63,229 nt of DNA from DATIYF01 sp035517775 (GCA_035517775.1 DATIYF010000011.1:1-63229); one strand, 5' to 3'. Numbered from the stretch's first letter, positions 52,087 through 60,584 are shown. Numbers and translations are program-made. The notes: generated from the letters alone by a model not told the origin.

Positions 52087-53382
52087 GTGAAACGTGCATT
52101 CCTTGGCCTTGGTGCGCTTGCGCTGACCGCGGCACTTTCTGCCTGCGGCGGGGGCGGCAGCTCGACCACGCAGCTTGGGAGCGGCTCGGGCAGCGGCGGC
52201 TCCGGCGGAGGCACTTCCGGCGGCGGCAATGGCCAGAACAGCGCGTGCAGCGCCATGAGCGCCGGCCAGGGCGCGAGCCTGAACGGATTCCTACCCTTCA
52301 CCAGCAACAATCTCTGGAACAAAGACATCTCCTCTGCGGCGGTGGACCCGACTTCCAGCGCGATGATCAATTTCATTGGCGCAAATATCGGACTGCATCC
52401 GGATTTCGGCTCAGGCGAGTATCAGGGCTCGAATATCGGCATTCCGTACACCGTGGTCGCGGGCAGCCAGAGCCTGGTGAATGTGAACTTCACCGCCTAC
52501 GGCGACGAAAGTGATCCCGGACCGATGCCGATTCCCGCCAGCGCGCCGATCGAGGGCGATCCCAACCCCGGCAACGGCGACCGTCACGTGCTGGTGCTCG
52601 ACAACAGCAACTGCTTTCTCTACGAACTCTACAGCGCGTACCCGAACGGCAACGGCAGCTGGAACGCCGCCTCGGCCGCGGTGTGGGATTTGACCGCCGA
52701 TGAGCAGCGCCCCTGGACCTGGACCTCGGCTGATGCCGCCGGTTTGCCGATCTTTCCCGGGCTTGTTCGCTACGACGAAGTAGCGGCGGGAGCGATCGGG
52801 CATGCGCTGCGCTTCACCCTTCCCCAGAGCCGGGCGGCGTTTACGCCTCCGGCCTCGCACTGGGCTTCGAACTCCACCAACTCACTGGCTGCGCCCATGG
52901 GCATGCGGCTGCGGCTGAAATCCAGCTTCGATGTTTCGGGGTTTCCCGCCAGCGTGCAGGTGATTTTGAACGCACTGAAGAAGTACGGCATGATCATGGC
53001 GGATAACGGCAGCGCCATGTACATCAGCGGCGCGCCAGACAATCGCTGGAACAACGACGATCTGCATACGCTGGGGCAGGTGACCGCCTCAGATTTTGAA
53101 GTCGTGCAGATGAACCCTGTGTACACCGCTGCCAACGTGCCCCAGGGCACCGCACCCACGATTGCGAGCTTCACCAGCAGCGCATCATCGGTTTCCTCGG
53201 GAAGCAGCGCGACGCTTTCCTGGAGCGTGAGCGGAGCATCTTACGTGATCATTTCTCCGCAGCTGGGCGCAGTGCGCGGCACCAGCGTCAGCGTTTCGCC
53301 TGGGCGGACGACAACTTACACGCTCTACGCCACCAACCAGTACGGGCGCACTACGGCCAGCGTGGCCGTGAACGTGCAGTAG
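52087..53382 (+). CDS. Secreted Gly/Ser-linker lipoprotein of unknown function
   Basis: 431 aa. GTG 52087 gives MKRAFLGLGALALTAALSAC with LSAC lipobox. A Gly/Ser linker follows (GSGSGSGGSGGGTSGGG). A central domain has LWNKDISSAAVDPTSSAMIN, DGDRHVLVLD-like and SAMYISGAPDNRWNNDDLHT segments. A C-terminal Ig-like domain closes it (SSGSSATLSWSVSGASYVII). The central domain resembles a large secreted family of unknown role. An extra in-frame start at 52078 is possible. Confidence 0.75.
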   Translation: MKRAFLGLGALALTAALSACGGGGSSTTQLGSGSGSGGSGGGTSGGGNGQNSACSAMSAGQGASLNGFLPFTSNNLWNKDISSAAVDPTSSAMINFIGANIGLHPDFGSGEYQGSNIGIPYTVVAGSQSLVNVNFTAYGDESDPGPMPIPASAPIEGDPNPGNGDRHVLVLDNSNCFLYELYSAYPNGNGSWNAASAAVWDLTADEQRPWTWTSADAAGLPIFPGLVRYDEVAAGAIGHALRFTLPQSRAAFTPPASHWASNSTNSLAAPMGMRLRLKSSFDVSGFPASVQVILNALKKYGMIMADNGSAMYISGAPDNRWNNDDLHTLGQVTASDFEVVQMNPVYTAANVPQGTAPTIASFTSSASSVSSGSSATLSWSVSGASYVIISPQLGAVRGTSVSVSPGRTTTYTLYATNQYGRTTASVAVNVQ

Positions 53383-53389
53383 CGGCGGC

Positions 53390-53674
53390 TCAGGCGACCT
53401 GCAGGATCTCGCGGCTGCCGCTGATCCACAGCTCGGTGTAGCCCTTCATCTTGTCGCGGAAAGCGGTGTTGGTGGCGTAGTCCTTCATGCGGGCTTCGAA
53501 CTCGCCCACGTTTTCGGCCTCGTATTCAAGAATCACACGATTGAAATCGCCGGTAAGATCGGTGAGCACGCGGTGGCGGGGAATCTTGGCCGTGGCCGCG
53601 GCTTCCTTCAGTTGGGCGGCGAGCTTGCTGGCGTTCCCCGGCTTGGCGATAAAGCAGTTGCGAACGACGATCAT
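53390..53674 (-). CDS. NIPSNAP/ABM-like dimeric alpha/beta-barrel protein
   Basis: 94 aa from ATG 53674, with AAAGGA 8 bases upstream. The pattern MIVVRNCFIAKPGNASKLAA, a strand ending NRVILEYEAENVGEFEARMK and the helix between them fit a ferredoxin-like dimeric barrel (NIPSNAP/EthD/antibiotic-monooxygenase superfamily). No catalytic residues can be assigned. The open frame to 53791 is not supported. Confidence 0.7.
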   Translation of the reverse strand: MIVVRNCFIAKPGNASKLAAQLKEAAATAKIPRHRVLTDLTGDFNRVILEYEAENVGEFEARMKDYATNTAFRDKMKGYTELWISGSREILQVA

Positions 53675-53797
53675 AAATGGATTCCTTTCGGCGGGCGGCA
53701 AAATCATATCCCAGAGGAAGATGTGGCGTCGCGGTGTGGAACCTCGGCGCCCGGCGGTAAGCTCTATCTTCAAAAAGGGCGCAAGCTGCAAGAATCT

Positions 53798-53818
53798 TTA
53801 ACCGCGGAGGGCGCGGTG
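53798..53818. repeat. Dispersed repeat copy
   Basis: TTAACCGCGGAGGGCGCGGT is a diverged ACCACGGAGGGCAC repeat in the spacer before the 53856 gene. Confidence 0.45.
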
Positions 53819-53855
53819 GGCTGAGAGCGCTGCTCGGAATGTTGTAGGCTAGACC

Positions 53856-54914
53856 ATGATGCCCTCAGCCAGCGAGAATCCGCACCGGCCGCGCTGGTTC
53901 TTTATTCCGGTGCGGGTGCTGGTGGTGACGTTTGTTCTGACTTTGCTTTCTTTTGCGCTGGGCCTTTTATTGGGGATCATGGGCACGGCGCTGGCGGCGG
54001 GAGTTCGCGGGCTGCATCCCAACATGACCCATGCCTACCGCCACGTTGCTCTGCCCATCGCGGCCAGCGTTGGCGCCATCACGCTGATTACGATGACCGT
54101 GGTGGAGTTGCGGCACTATCGCCGGCCAAGGCCCTGGCTGAGATCGAGCAGCACGGCTGAAGCAGCGCGATACAATCACCTCATGGTAAGAGTGGCCATT
54201 CCCGTGCCGCATTCGGAGGCTGAGTACGCTGGCCGTGCCCTGCCGCAATATGAAGAGGCGGTGCGCCAGGCGGGAGGAGAGCCGGTGCCTATTCCTCTCG
54301 GCCTGCCGCCCGCGGAAGTGATGAAGCTGATCGAACGCTGCGACGCCGTGGTGCTGCCCGGCAGCAAGGCCGATGTGGACCCGGCAAAGTATGATGCGCC
54401 GCGGAACGCGAAAACCGCGCATGCCGATGCGGGCCGCGACATGGTGGATGAACTGCTGCTGCAGGATGCCTACAACATGCACAAGCCGGTGCTCGGCATC
54501 TGCTACGGATTGCAGATTTTGAATGTCTATCGCAGCGGAACGCTGCTGCAGCACATTGCGTCAGCCGTGAATCACGAAGCGGGGCGGAAGGTTCCGGTGG
54601 CACATAAGGTGGAAATTGTGCCGGGCTCGAAGCTGGCGGAAATTGTGAGTGCGGCGGTGATGCCGGTCAATTCCAGCCATCATCAGTCGGCGGAAGTGGT
54701 GGGCGATGGCCTGCGCATCGCGGCCCGCTCCCCGGAGGATGGAATCATCGAAGCGCTCGAAGGCACCGCCCCCGATCATTTTGTGCTGGCGGTACAGTGG
54801 CACCCGGAGCGCTCAGTGGAAGACGATGCATGTTCGCGAAAAATCTTCGCTGCCTTGATCGAAGCTGCAAAAACGCGACGAGAGAAGCTCGCGGGCGAGT
54901 TCGAATCGGTCTGA
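53856..54914 (+). CDS. Class I glutamine amidotransferase (peptidase C26) fused to a two-helix membrane segment, probably by frameshift
   Basis: 352 aa as read. Residues 1-90 hold two helices (VLVVTFVLTLLSFALGLLLG and ALPIAASVGAITLITMTVVE). Residues 110-352 (from MVRVAIPVPHSEAEYAG) are a gamma-glutamyl-GABA-hydrolase-like amidotransferase with nucleophile GICYGLQILN and HPERS. The joint looks artificial: around 54123 a one-base shift would give AKALAEIEQHG and a stop at 54158-54160, a natural end for the membrane protein. The amidotransferase then has its own ATG (54183) with a TACAAT box 6 bases before it. So this may be two genes joined by a one-base deletion. Confidence 0.8.
   Translation: MMPSASENPHRPRWFFIPVRVLVVTFVLTLLSFALGLLLGIMGTALAAGVRGLHPNMTHAYRHVALPIAASVGAITLITMTVVELRHYRRPRPWLRSSSTAEAARYNHLMVRVAIPVPHSEAEYAGRALPQYEEAVRQAGGEPVPIPLGLPPAEVMKLIERCDAVVLPGSKADVDPAKYDAPRNAKTAHADAGRDMVDELLLQDAYNMHKPVLGICYGLQILNVYRSGTLLQHIASAVNHEAGRKVPVAHKVEIVPGSKLAEIVSAAVMPVNSSHHQSAEVVGDGLRIAARSPEDGIIEALEGTAPDHFVLAVQWHPERSVEDDACSRKIFAALIEAAKTRREKLAGEFESV
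54171..54176 (+). promoter_or_regulatory. -10 box (TACAAT) of the amidotransferase
   Basis: TACAAT ends 6 bases before the ATG at 54183, the likely original start of the C26 peptidase. Confidence 0.45.
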
Positions 54915-54924
54915 GCGAAAGAAC

Positions 54925-55003
54925 GCCACGGATCGCCGCGGATTTCCACGGATCAAGGAACGTACTCACGGCAAAATCGGTGAAATCAGCGTTAATCCGT
55001 GGT
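54925..55003. repeat. Inverted-terminus repeat overlapping the ispF 3' end
   Basis: GCCACGGAT at the left end and ATCCGTGG at the right, with internal CCGCGGATTTCCACGGATC and AAATCAGCGTTAATCCGTGG. The right end supplies the final ispF codons and its stop. Confidence 0.75.
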
Positions 55004-55489
55004 TTTTTTTCGGGCGCGGCGCACCGGCTTCTTTTCGAGCGCTACGACGGCATGAGCGATGGCCGCATCGTCGGTGCCAATGCCCTCGGGCGTTTTGGCT
55101 TTAATTCCCACGCAGTCCTCGGGAATGCCGAGCAGTTCGGCAACCCGCGAGCGAAGGGCCGCCGCCTGCGGGCCGATCTTCGGCGCGAGCAGGATCAGCG
55201 TCGAATCCACATTGGCGACTGAGTAGCCCGCCTGGCGCACGCGCCGCAGCGCCTCGGCCAGGAAAACCGCCGAGTCCGCGCCCTTCCACTGCGGGTCGGC
55301 TGGGGAGAAGAGCGTGCCGATATCGGGGGCGGCAATAGCGCCCAGCAGCGCGTCGGTAATGGCGTGCAGCAGCACGTCGCCATCGGAGTGGCCGCCAAGA
55401 CCCCTGGCGTGAGCCAGTTCCACGCCGCCTATTTTCAGCGGGATGCCGGCCTTGAATTCGTGCGAGTCCCAGCCGTAGCCGATTCTCAT
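54992..55489 (-). CDS. ispF: 2-C-methyl-D-erythritol 2,4-cyclodiphosphate synthase IspF
   Basis: Fifth enzyme of the MEP isoprenoid pathway; forms trimers with an active-site zinc. MRIGYGWDSHEF carries the zinc ligands D8 and H10, and LGGHSDGDVLLHAITDALLG the third His. IGTLFSPADPQWKGADSAVF and KAKTPEGIGTDDAAIAHAVV close the fold. 165 aa. The last residues (KKTTD and stop) are written by a dispersed repeat. Downstream of ispD on the same strand, 161 bases apart. Confidence 0.95.
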   Translation of the reverse strand: MRIGYGWDSHEFKAGIPLKIGGVELAHARGLGGHSDGDVLLHAITDALLGAIAAPDIGTLFSPADPQWKGADSAVFLAEALRRVRQAGYSVANVDSTLILLAPKIGPQAAALRSRVAELLGIPEDCVGIKAKTPEGIGTDDAAIAHAVVALEKKPVRRARKKTTD

Positions 55490-55500
55490 GAAGCCATACC

Positions 55501-55662
55501 GGCCACGGATTCACACGGATTTCCGCGGGTTTTCTTCCTCTGATTATCAAACATTGCAAGCATCGTAGAAAGCCTTCAATTCTGCCGGCCGATCATCCAT
55601 ATCGCCGACGGTCTATCCGTATTGCATGAACAAATCCCTGAGAATCGGCGTTAGTCCGTGGC
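55501..55662. repeat. Inverted-terminus repeat filling the ispD-ispF spacer
   Basis: Left end GGCCACGGATTCACACGGAT, right end ATCGGCGTTAGTCCGTGGCC. The same family as the copy at 54925-55003 but with a longer interior. It provides the last codons (ATD) and stop of ispD. Confidence 0.75.
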
Positions 55663-56391
55663 CTGTTTCCCCAAATAAAATTCGGCCAGTTCCAGATCGG
55701 CCGGCGTCGTGATCTTGATGTTGCGCGGCGAGCCCATCACCACGGCGACGGCGTGGCCGGAGCGCTCGAGCAGCGAAGCTTCATCGGTGCCCATGAATCC
55801 ATCGGCCGCCGCTTCATCGAAAACTTGCTTCAGCAGGGCAAAGCGAAAGCCTTGCGGAGTCTGCGCCATCACGACTTTCTCGCGCGGAATAGTCGCCTTG
55901 ATGAGCGCGCCTTCGGCGGTGCGCTCCACCTGCTTGACCGTATCTACCGCCGGCAGGCCGGCAATGGCCGCGCCGTATTTACTCGCGCCCGCGATGACCT
56001 CGTGAATGATCTCTGGAGTGACGAAGGGCCGCACCGCATCATGCACCAGCACCAGATCATCGGGCTCGGCCTGAATCGCGGCCAGCGCGTTGGCTACCGA
56101 TTGCTGGCGGTGCTCGCCGCCTTCCACCAGCTGCAGTTTTTTCTGCAATATATCTTTGCCTTCTTTTTCCAGGCGGGCACGAAATGAGTTTATCTCGCCC
56201 GGCCGCAGGGCAACGCAAAGCTCTGAGATTTTCTCGCAGGCGGCAAATTTTCTTAGAGTACGCATCAGGAGGGGAATGCCGCCGAGCTCGGCGAACTGCT
56301 TGGAGGGCGCTCCCTTTTTCCCTTTTTCGCTGGGCGCCGACGCCATCCGTGTGCCCAGGCCGGCGGCCGGAATGATGACGAATACCTTCAT
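55651..56391 (-). CDS. ispD: 2-C-methyl-D-erythritol 4-phosphate cytidylyltransferase IspD
   Basis: Third enzyme of the MEP pathway, 246 aa. The CTP-binding loop is IIPAAGLGTRMASAP with the conserved K in SKQFAELGGIPLL. LVHDAVRPFVTPEIIHEVI, AAIAGLPAVDTVKQV and AQTPQGFRFALL are typical, as is GTDEASLLERSGHAVAVVMG. Slightly longer than E. coli IspD because of a KGKKGAP insertion after the glycine-rich loop. Probably co-transcribed with ispF through the intervening repeat. Confidence 0.95.
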   Translation of the reverse strand: MKVFVIIPAAGLGTRMASAPSEKGKKGAPSKQFAELGGIPLLMRTLRKFAACEKISELCVALRPGEINSFRARLEKEGKDILQKKLQLVEGGEHRQQSVANALAAIQAEPDDLVLVHDAVRPFVTPEIIHEVIAGASKYGAAIAGLPAVDTVKQVERTAEGALIKATIPREKVVMAQTPQGFRFALLKQVFDEAAADGFMGTDEASLLERSGHAVAVVMGSPRNIKITTPADLELAEFYLGKQATD

Positions 56392-56794
56392 CGCGGGCTG
56401 TAAGTATACGAAGGCGCAGCAGGGAGTTCAATGCGGCAGAGCACGTACCACCCGGAAGGGCGCGAAGGCACGCGATGGGAATCTGATCCGTGCAATTCTC
56501 TCACCCGGCAATTCTCTCACCGCAATCCTCTCCGCCGCGACAAGGAAGAACGGACTACGCGAAAAGCTGTAGGGCGTGAGAGGCGAAAAGCTGGACACCT
56601 CGTGCATTTATTGCCACAAAGCGGCCGCTTGAGCGCCGCAGAATGCGCGCTCAAAAACCATGGCAAGTGTCAATGTCTTAAGTACTTACGACATTGCCGG
56701 GAGAAACTGGGTCGTCTGGCACGCGGCTTGCCCATCCAACCCCTGGAGCCGCCATCCCGTCAAAGTTGGGCGGGTGAAGTGCTCGGGAGGAACC

Positions 56795-57205
56795 TTGTCC
56801 ACAAAAAAGCGCACCTGGTTCTCGCTCCTGATGTTCTGTCTTACGGCCGCGCTCGCCAGCGCGCTGGCTGCCGCGGTGCTTTTTGCCGGAGCCAGCTTCG
56901 TATTCGCCAAGAGCCAGTCCGCTGCGGGGGATGCGGCCGCGCCGCTTGCAGCGCAGTCGCTCTCCGGCGTAATCAGCGATTCACGCTGCGGCGCGCGCCA
57001 CATGCCGAATTCTGGCAAGAGCCCGGCCGAATGCACCCGCTTCTGCGTTCGCCAGGGCGCGAGCTACGTGCTGGTGAATGGGGATCAGATTTACGTGTTG
57101 CGGGGGCGGCCTTCGACCATCGAGCGGCTGGCCGGGCAAAGAGTAGTAGTCACGGGCGCGCTCGACGGCAACACCCTGCGGGTGAAGTCGGTCGTTGCGC
57201 AGTAG
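56795..57205 (+). CDS. Secreted DUF5818-like protein
   Basis: 136 aa from TTG 56795, chosen because GGGAGGA lies just upstream and the product begins MSTKKRTWFSLLMFCLTAAL with a clean signal peptide ending near SFVFA. The mature part has LSGVISDSRCGARHM, ECTRFCVRQGASYVLVNGDQ and GQRVVVTGALDGNTLRVKSV. This three-Cys pattern is common in small secreted acidobacterial proteins; role unknown. It lies on the opposite strand between ispD and the PIN-TRAM gene. The 56392-56794 stretch holds only a short tandem CAATTCTCTCAC repeat near 56491-56522. Confidence 0.7.
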   Translation: MSTKKRTWFSLLMFCLTAALASALAAAVLFAGASFVFAKSQSAAGDAAAPLAAQSLSGVISDSRCGARHMPNSGKSPAECTRFCVRQGASYVLVNGDQIYVLRGRPSTIERLAGQRVVVTGALDGNTLRVKSVVAQ

Positions 57206-57214
57206 GCGGGGTGC

Positions 57215-58309
57215 CTATTCCGTCCTGATGCCGCCGGCAGAATCCGCCAGCACCGGCTTTTTCGGCTCCGCGGCCACGGCAGGAGGCGGCACCGGCACCC
57301 CGACCCGCGGCTCGCTGCGCGAGGCGCGCTCATCCCACTTGCCGAAGATCATCTTTCCCGCAGTAGTCTGCAGCACCGAGGTCACAGAAATATCTACCGT
57401 CTTGCCGATCATCTTGCGGGCGTTATCCACTACCACCATGGTGCCGTCATCCAAGTAAGCCACGCCCTGGTTGTATTCCTTGCCTTCTTTGAGAACGAAT
57501 ACCCGCATGCCCTCGCCGGGCAGCACCACCGGCTTGAGCGAATTGGCCAGTTCGTTGATGTTCAGCACTTCCACGCCTTGCAGCTGCGCAACTTTGTTCA
57601 GATTGAAGTCGTTGGTGATGATCTTGCCTTCGTACACCTTGGCCAGTTCGATCAGCTTCAGGTCCACTTCGCGGATGGTGGGAAAATCATCTTCCACGAT
57701 CTGGATCTGCACCGTAGCCACTTTCTGCAGGCGCTGCAGAATGTCGAGACCGCGGCGCCCGCGATTGCGCTTCAGCGAGTCGGCGGAGTCGGCCACCAGC
57801 TGCAACTCGCGCAGCACGAACTGCGGAATCACAATGATGCCGTCGAGAAAACCAGTCTCGGCGATGTCGGCGATGCGGCCGTCAATGATGACGCTGGTGT
57901 CGAGAATCTTGTAACTCTTCTTGCCCTGCTTCTCGCCGCCGAAAATTCCCCCGAGCGCCGCCAGGTTCAGCAGATCGCCCTTGTTGGCGCCCACGATCAG
58001 CCCCACGTAGGCCATGAGCAGCATGACCATGATCTGCATGAAGCTCTGCGTGTGATTTTCAGGAAGGCTGTTGCGGATGACCAGCGCGAAGAGATAGGCG
58101 CCCACGATGCCGAGCACGCTGCCGATGGCGGCGCCGATCAGCCGCTTGAGGCTCACTTTGCGCAGCCGCCATTCGAACAGCACAATGCCCAGGCCCAGCG
58201 CCGCGCCCACCACCCCATCCATCTTCGAGGGCAGGCCAAAGGGTTCGATCAGGTAGCAGGTAACAGCAACAATCAGTACGAATAAAACCCGAACCAGAAC
58301 CAGGTCCAA
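57215..58309 (-). CDS. PIN-TRAM membrane protein (YacL-like)
   Basis: 364 aa. Four N-terminal helices (residues 1-115), then a PIN nuclease domain with ILDTSVIIDGRIADIAETGF and IITNDFNLNKVAQLQGVEVL acidic residues. A TRAM RNA-binding domain (EGMRVFVLKEGKEYNQGVAY) follows, and an Ala/Pro-rich tail. Homologues often sit next to ispD and ispF, as here. A membrane-tethered RNase role is inferred from the domains. Confidence 0.92.
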   Translation of the reverse strand: MDLVLVRVLFVLIVAVTCYLIEPFGLPSKMDGVVGAALGLGIVLFEWRLRKVSLKRLIGAAIGSVLGIVGAYLFALVIRNSLPENHTQSFMQIMVMLLMAYVGLIVGANKGDLLNLAALGGIFGGEKQGKKSYKILDTSVIIDGRIADIAETGFLDGIIVIPQFVLRELQLVADSADSLKRNRGRRGLDILQRLQKVATVQIQIVEDDFPTIREVDLKLIELAKVYEGKIITNDFNLNKVAQLQGVEVLNINELANSLKPVVLPGEGMRVFVLKEGKEYNQGVAYLDDGTMVVVDNARKMIGKTVDISVTSVLQTTAGKMIFGKWDERASRSEPRVGVPVPPPAVAAEPKKPVLADSAGGIRTE

Positions 58310-58436
58310 GGAAAGACCTCCTCAGAACGGCCTGCGCCGGCAAAGTCGCACGCAACGTTCTGCACCGGCCGCGCTCTCTAAACCGCGCCGGACCGATGAT
58401 CTATACGGAGCGATGAATTATCTATGAAACTGAAGC

Positions 58437-58557
58437 TCCGTCACTCTCCCGGAATAGGGCCGGGAAGCCCGAAAATTGTCACGGGAAGTATATACCCGGT
58501 GTAAAGACTTATCGGTGCGGCGGCGGGCGGGCATCGTTACTTCCGGAGGGTGACGGA
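58437..58557. other. Long imperfect inverted repeat upstream of the PIN-TRAM gene
   Basis: Arms 58437-58454 and 58541-58557 (TCCGTCACTCTCCCGGAA against its complement, one bulge and one change) enclose about 86 bases with further GGG/CCC pairing. It lies in the 345-base gap between two divergent genes and could fold in a long PIN-TRAM leader. No known riboswitch class recognised. Confidence 0.4.
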
Positions 58558-58641
58558 AATCTCAAGCAGATAAACGAAACATCTTCCCCTGGCAGGCGGC
58601 GGCTTACCCGGCGACTTCACCGCCCTGGCACTATGGCTTGT

Positions 58642-58647
58642 TACACT
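58642..58647 (+). promoter_or_regulatory. -10 box (TACACT) of the quinone oxidoreductase gene
   Basis: TACACT ends 7 bases before the ATG at 58655, implying a leaderless transcript. Confidence 0.5.
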
Positions 58648-58654
58648 ATGCGGC

Positions 58655-59617
58655 ATGAAAGCGCTCGTCATCAGCCGTTACGGCGGACCCGAAGTGCTCG
58701 AAGTGCGAAATGTGCCCGAGCCCGCCCTGCAGCCGGGAGAAGAAATCGTGGCGGTGCGGGCCGGCGGCCTGAACTTCGCCGATGCCATGACCATGAAAGG
58801 CGGCTATCCCGGAACACCGCAACCGCCACTGGTCGCCGGGCGCGAGTTCTGCGGCGAGCGCCAGAGCGACGGCCGCCGCGTTATGGGATACACGCAGTGG
58901 GCGGCCTTCGCCGAGCGCGCTGCCGCGCGCAGCGCCTTACTATGGCCTGTGCCGGAGAGCTGGCGCGATGGGGAGGCCGCCGCTTTCCCCGTCAACTACT
59001 TCACCGCTTACTTCGCATATTGGAAAGCAGGATTGCTGGAGGCAACCTCGAACCCTCGGCCGCGCGTGCTCATTCACGCCGTGGCCGGTGGAGTTGGCAC
59101 CGCGGCCGTGCAGATTGGCAAGTTGCTCGGCGTGGAGATGTACGGCACCTCCTCTTCGGATGAAAAACTGGCGCGCGTAAAAGAGCTGGGCCTCGAGCAC
59201 GGCATCAACTACAAACAGCAGGATTACGAAAGCGCTATCCGCGAGCTCACTCACGGCGAAGGCGTGGATGCTGCCTTCGAAATGCTTGGCGGCGAGCACA
59301 CCGGCAAGAGCACGAGATGCCTGCGCGACTTTGGGCGCGTGATCATTTATGGGACGGCCACCGGCCGCCAGCCGGAATTCGACACTCGCGCCATGTACGC
59401 CAAAGGCGCCAGCGTTCACGGACTGTGGCTGACCTATCTTTCCGCGAAACGGGAGCTGATGAACCAGGCCTGGCAACAGCTCTCCGCCTGGATTGCCGAA
59501 GGGAATCTTCGCCCCGTCATTGGCCACGAGCTGCCACTCGAACAGGGGGCAGAGGCCTACCGGTTGCTGCTCGAAGGCCGCAACTTCGGCAAGGTCGTGC
59601 TGCGGGTGGCGGAATAA
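58655..59617 (+). CDS. Zinc-independent quinone oxidoreductase (MDR family)
   Basis: 320 aa NADPH-dependent medium-chain reductase. The catalytic half has MKALVISRYGGPEVLEVRNV and GGLNFADAMTMKGGYPGTPQ. The Rossmann motif is HAVAGGVGTAAVQIGKLLG. DAAFEMLGGEHTGKSTRCLR and EQGAEAYRLLLEGRNFGKVV complete it. No structural-zinc cysteine cluster, as in the QOR subgroup. Quinone or enone substrate likely. Confidence 0.9.
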   Translation: MKALVISRYGGPEVLEVRNVPEPALQPGEEIVAVRAGGLNFADAMTMKGGYPGTPQPPLVAGREFCGERQSDGRRVMGYTQWAAFAERAAARSALLWPVPESWRDGEAAAFPVNYFTAYFAYWKAGLLEATSNPRPRVLIHAVAGGVGTAAVQIGKLLGVEMYGTSSSDEKLARVKELGLEHGINYKQQDYESAIRELTHGEGVDAAFEMLGGEHTGKSTRCLRDFGRVIIYGTATGRQPEFDTRAMYAKGASVHGLWLTYLSAKRELMNQAWQQLSAWIAEGNLRPVIGHELPLEQGAEAYRLLLEGRNFGKVVLRVAE

Positions 59618-60086
59618 TTCACCGAACAAGTCCTTAGCCGCGAGGGTGGGCGGCAACTTCGCAAAACGCAAAGCTCGCTCCGCCGGGTTATTCCTAGACA
59701 AAACAATCGCGGGTTGTGCCGCAGAAAAGCTGTGCTAACGGCGTTTGCCGTGCCCCGTCAAACTGGGTGATTGCGGCAGGAAATGTTGGTGAACTTTTCC
59801 GCGCCGCGCAACGTATCTTGCAACGATCGGTGGGGAGCTGGACCATGAACCAGCCGGTCCGGTTTTCGCAGAGAAATTCGCGGGGTTAAGGGATCGTCCT
59901 CACACTCGGTTTGGCGGCCCAGGTGAGCGCAATCCTCGAGCAGAGCGGCCTTGCGGCGCGCCTGTTGTGCTTAACCCCGAGGCAGCATTGTAGGCCTTTC
60001 GCCGGCAAAGGCAAGGCCTTCCTGCAGGCTGGATCACGCCGCCCCGAACCGCTTCCCGACGCTTCGGGAAAGATAAAAGGAGTTTT
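59618..60086. other. Long intergenic region without a supported gene
   Basis: 469 bases. A diverged GCGAGGGTGGG repeat lies near 59640. GGGGTTAAG (near 59883) and CTTAACCCCG (near 59970) are complementary over about 90 bases. A TTCCCGA/TCGGGAA hairpin (60053-60070) stands just before the Shine-Dalgarno of the next gene. No tRNA or known RNA was recognised. Confidence 0.5.
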
Positions 60087-60476
60087 ATGAAGGCATCCAG
60101 AATCCTGAAAGGCTCGCTTCTCTCTCTCGCGCTGTTGCTGGCCAGCAGCGCATTTGCCGCCAACAAAGGCTCGCTGCAGGTTTACAGCGACATCATGGTA
60201 GGCGGAAAGCAACTGAAGGCAGGAAGCTACAACGTCACCTGGGAAGGCAGCGGCAATTCCGTGCAGCTCAACATTCTCAAGGGCAAGAACGTAGTGGCCA
60301 CTGCACCCGCGCAAATGGTGACTTTGCCCAAAGCTCCCGACCGCAACGCCGCCGTGCTCAACCGCAACAGCGATGGCAGCGTGTCATTGTCGGAGGTGCG
60401 CTTCGCGGGAAAAGCTTATTCCCTACAGGTCAGCGAAGACCCCTCCGGTTCGGCCAGCGGCGCAAGCAGCAAGTAA
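60087..60476 (+). CDS. Small secreted beta-rich protein of unknown function
   Basis: 129 aa. Signal peptide MKASRILKGSLLSLALLLAS cut after SAFAA. The mature part is a compact beta-rich domain: GSLQVYSDIMVGGKQLKAGS, YNVTWEGSGNSVQLNILKGK and NVVATAPAQMV, with a Ser-rich tail. This layout is frequent in Acidobacteria; no function known. AAGGAG 6 bases upstream fixes the ATG. A strong terminator follows. Confidence 0.75.
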   Translation: MKASRILKGSLLSLALLLASSAFAANKGSLQVYSDIMVGGKQLKAGSYNVTWEGSGNSVQLNILKGKNVVATAPAQMVTLPKAPDRNAAVLNRNSDGSVSLSEVRFAGKAYSLQVSEDPSGSASGASSK

Positions 60477-60499
60477 TATTCACCCGTAGAAGAATGGTG

Positions 60500-60526
60500 A
60501 GCGGGAAGCGCGAAACGCTTCCCGCT
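60500..60526 (+). terminator. Rho-independent terminator
   Basis: 10-bp perfect stem GCGGGAAGCG/CGCTTCCCGC with loop CGAAA, directly followed by TTTTT. Ends the 60087 transcript. Confidence 0.9.
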
Positions 60527-60584
60527 TTTTGCTTGACGCGGCAACTTCGGTTTTGTCAGCCTCTGCATTTTGCCAGGCGGGAAC

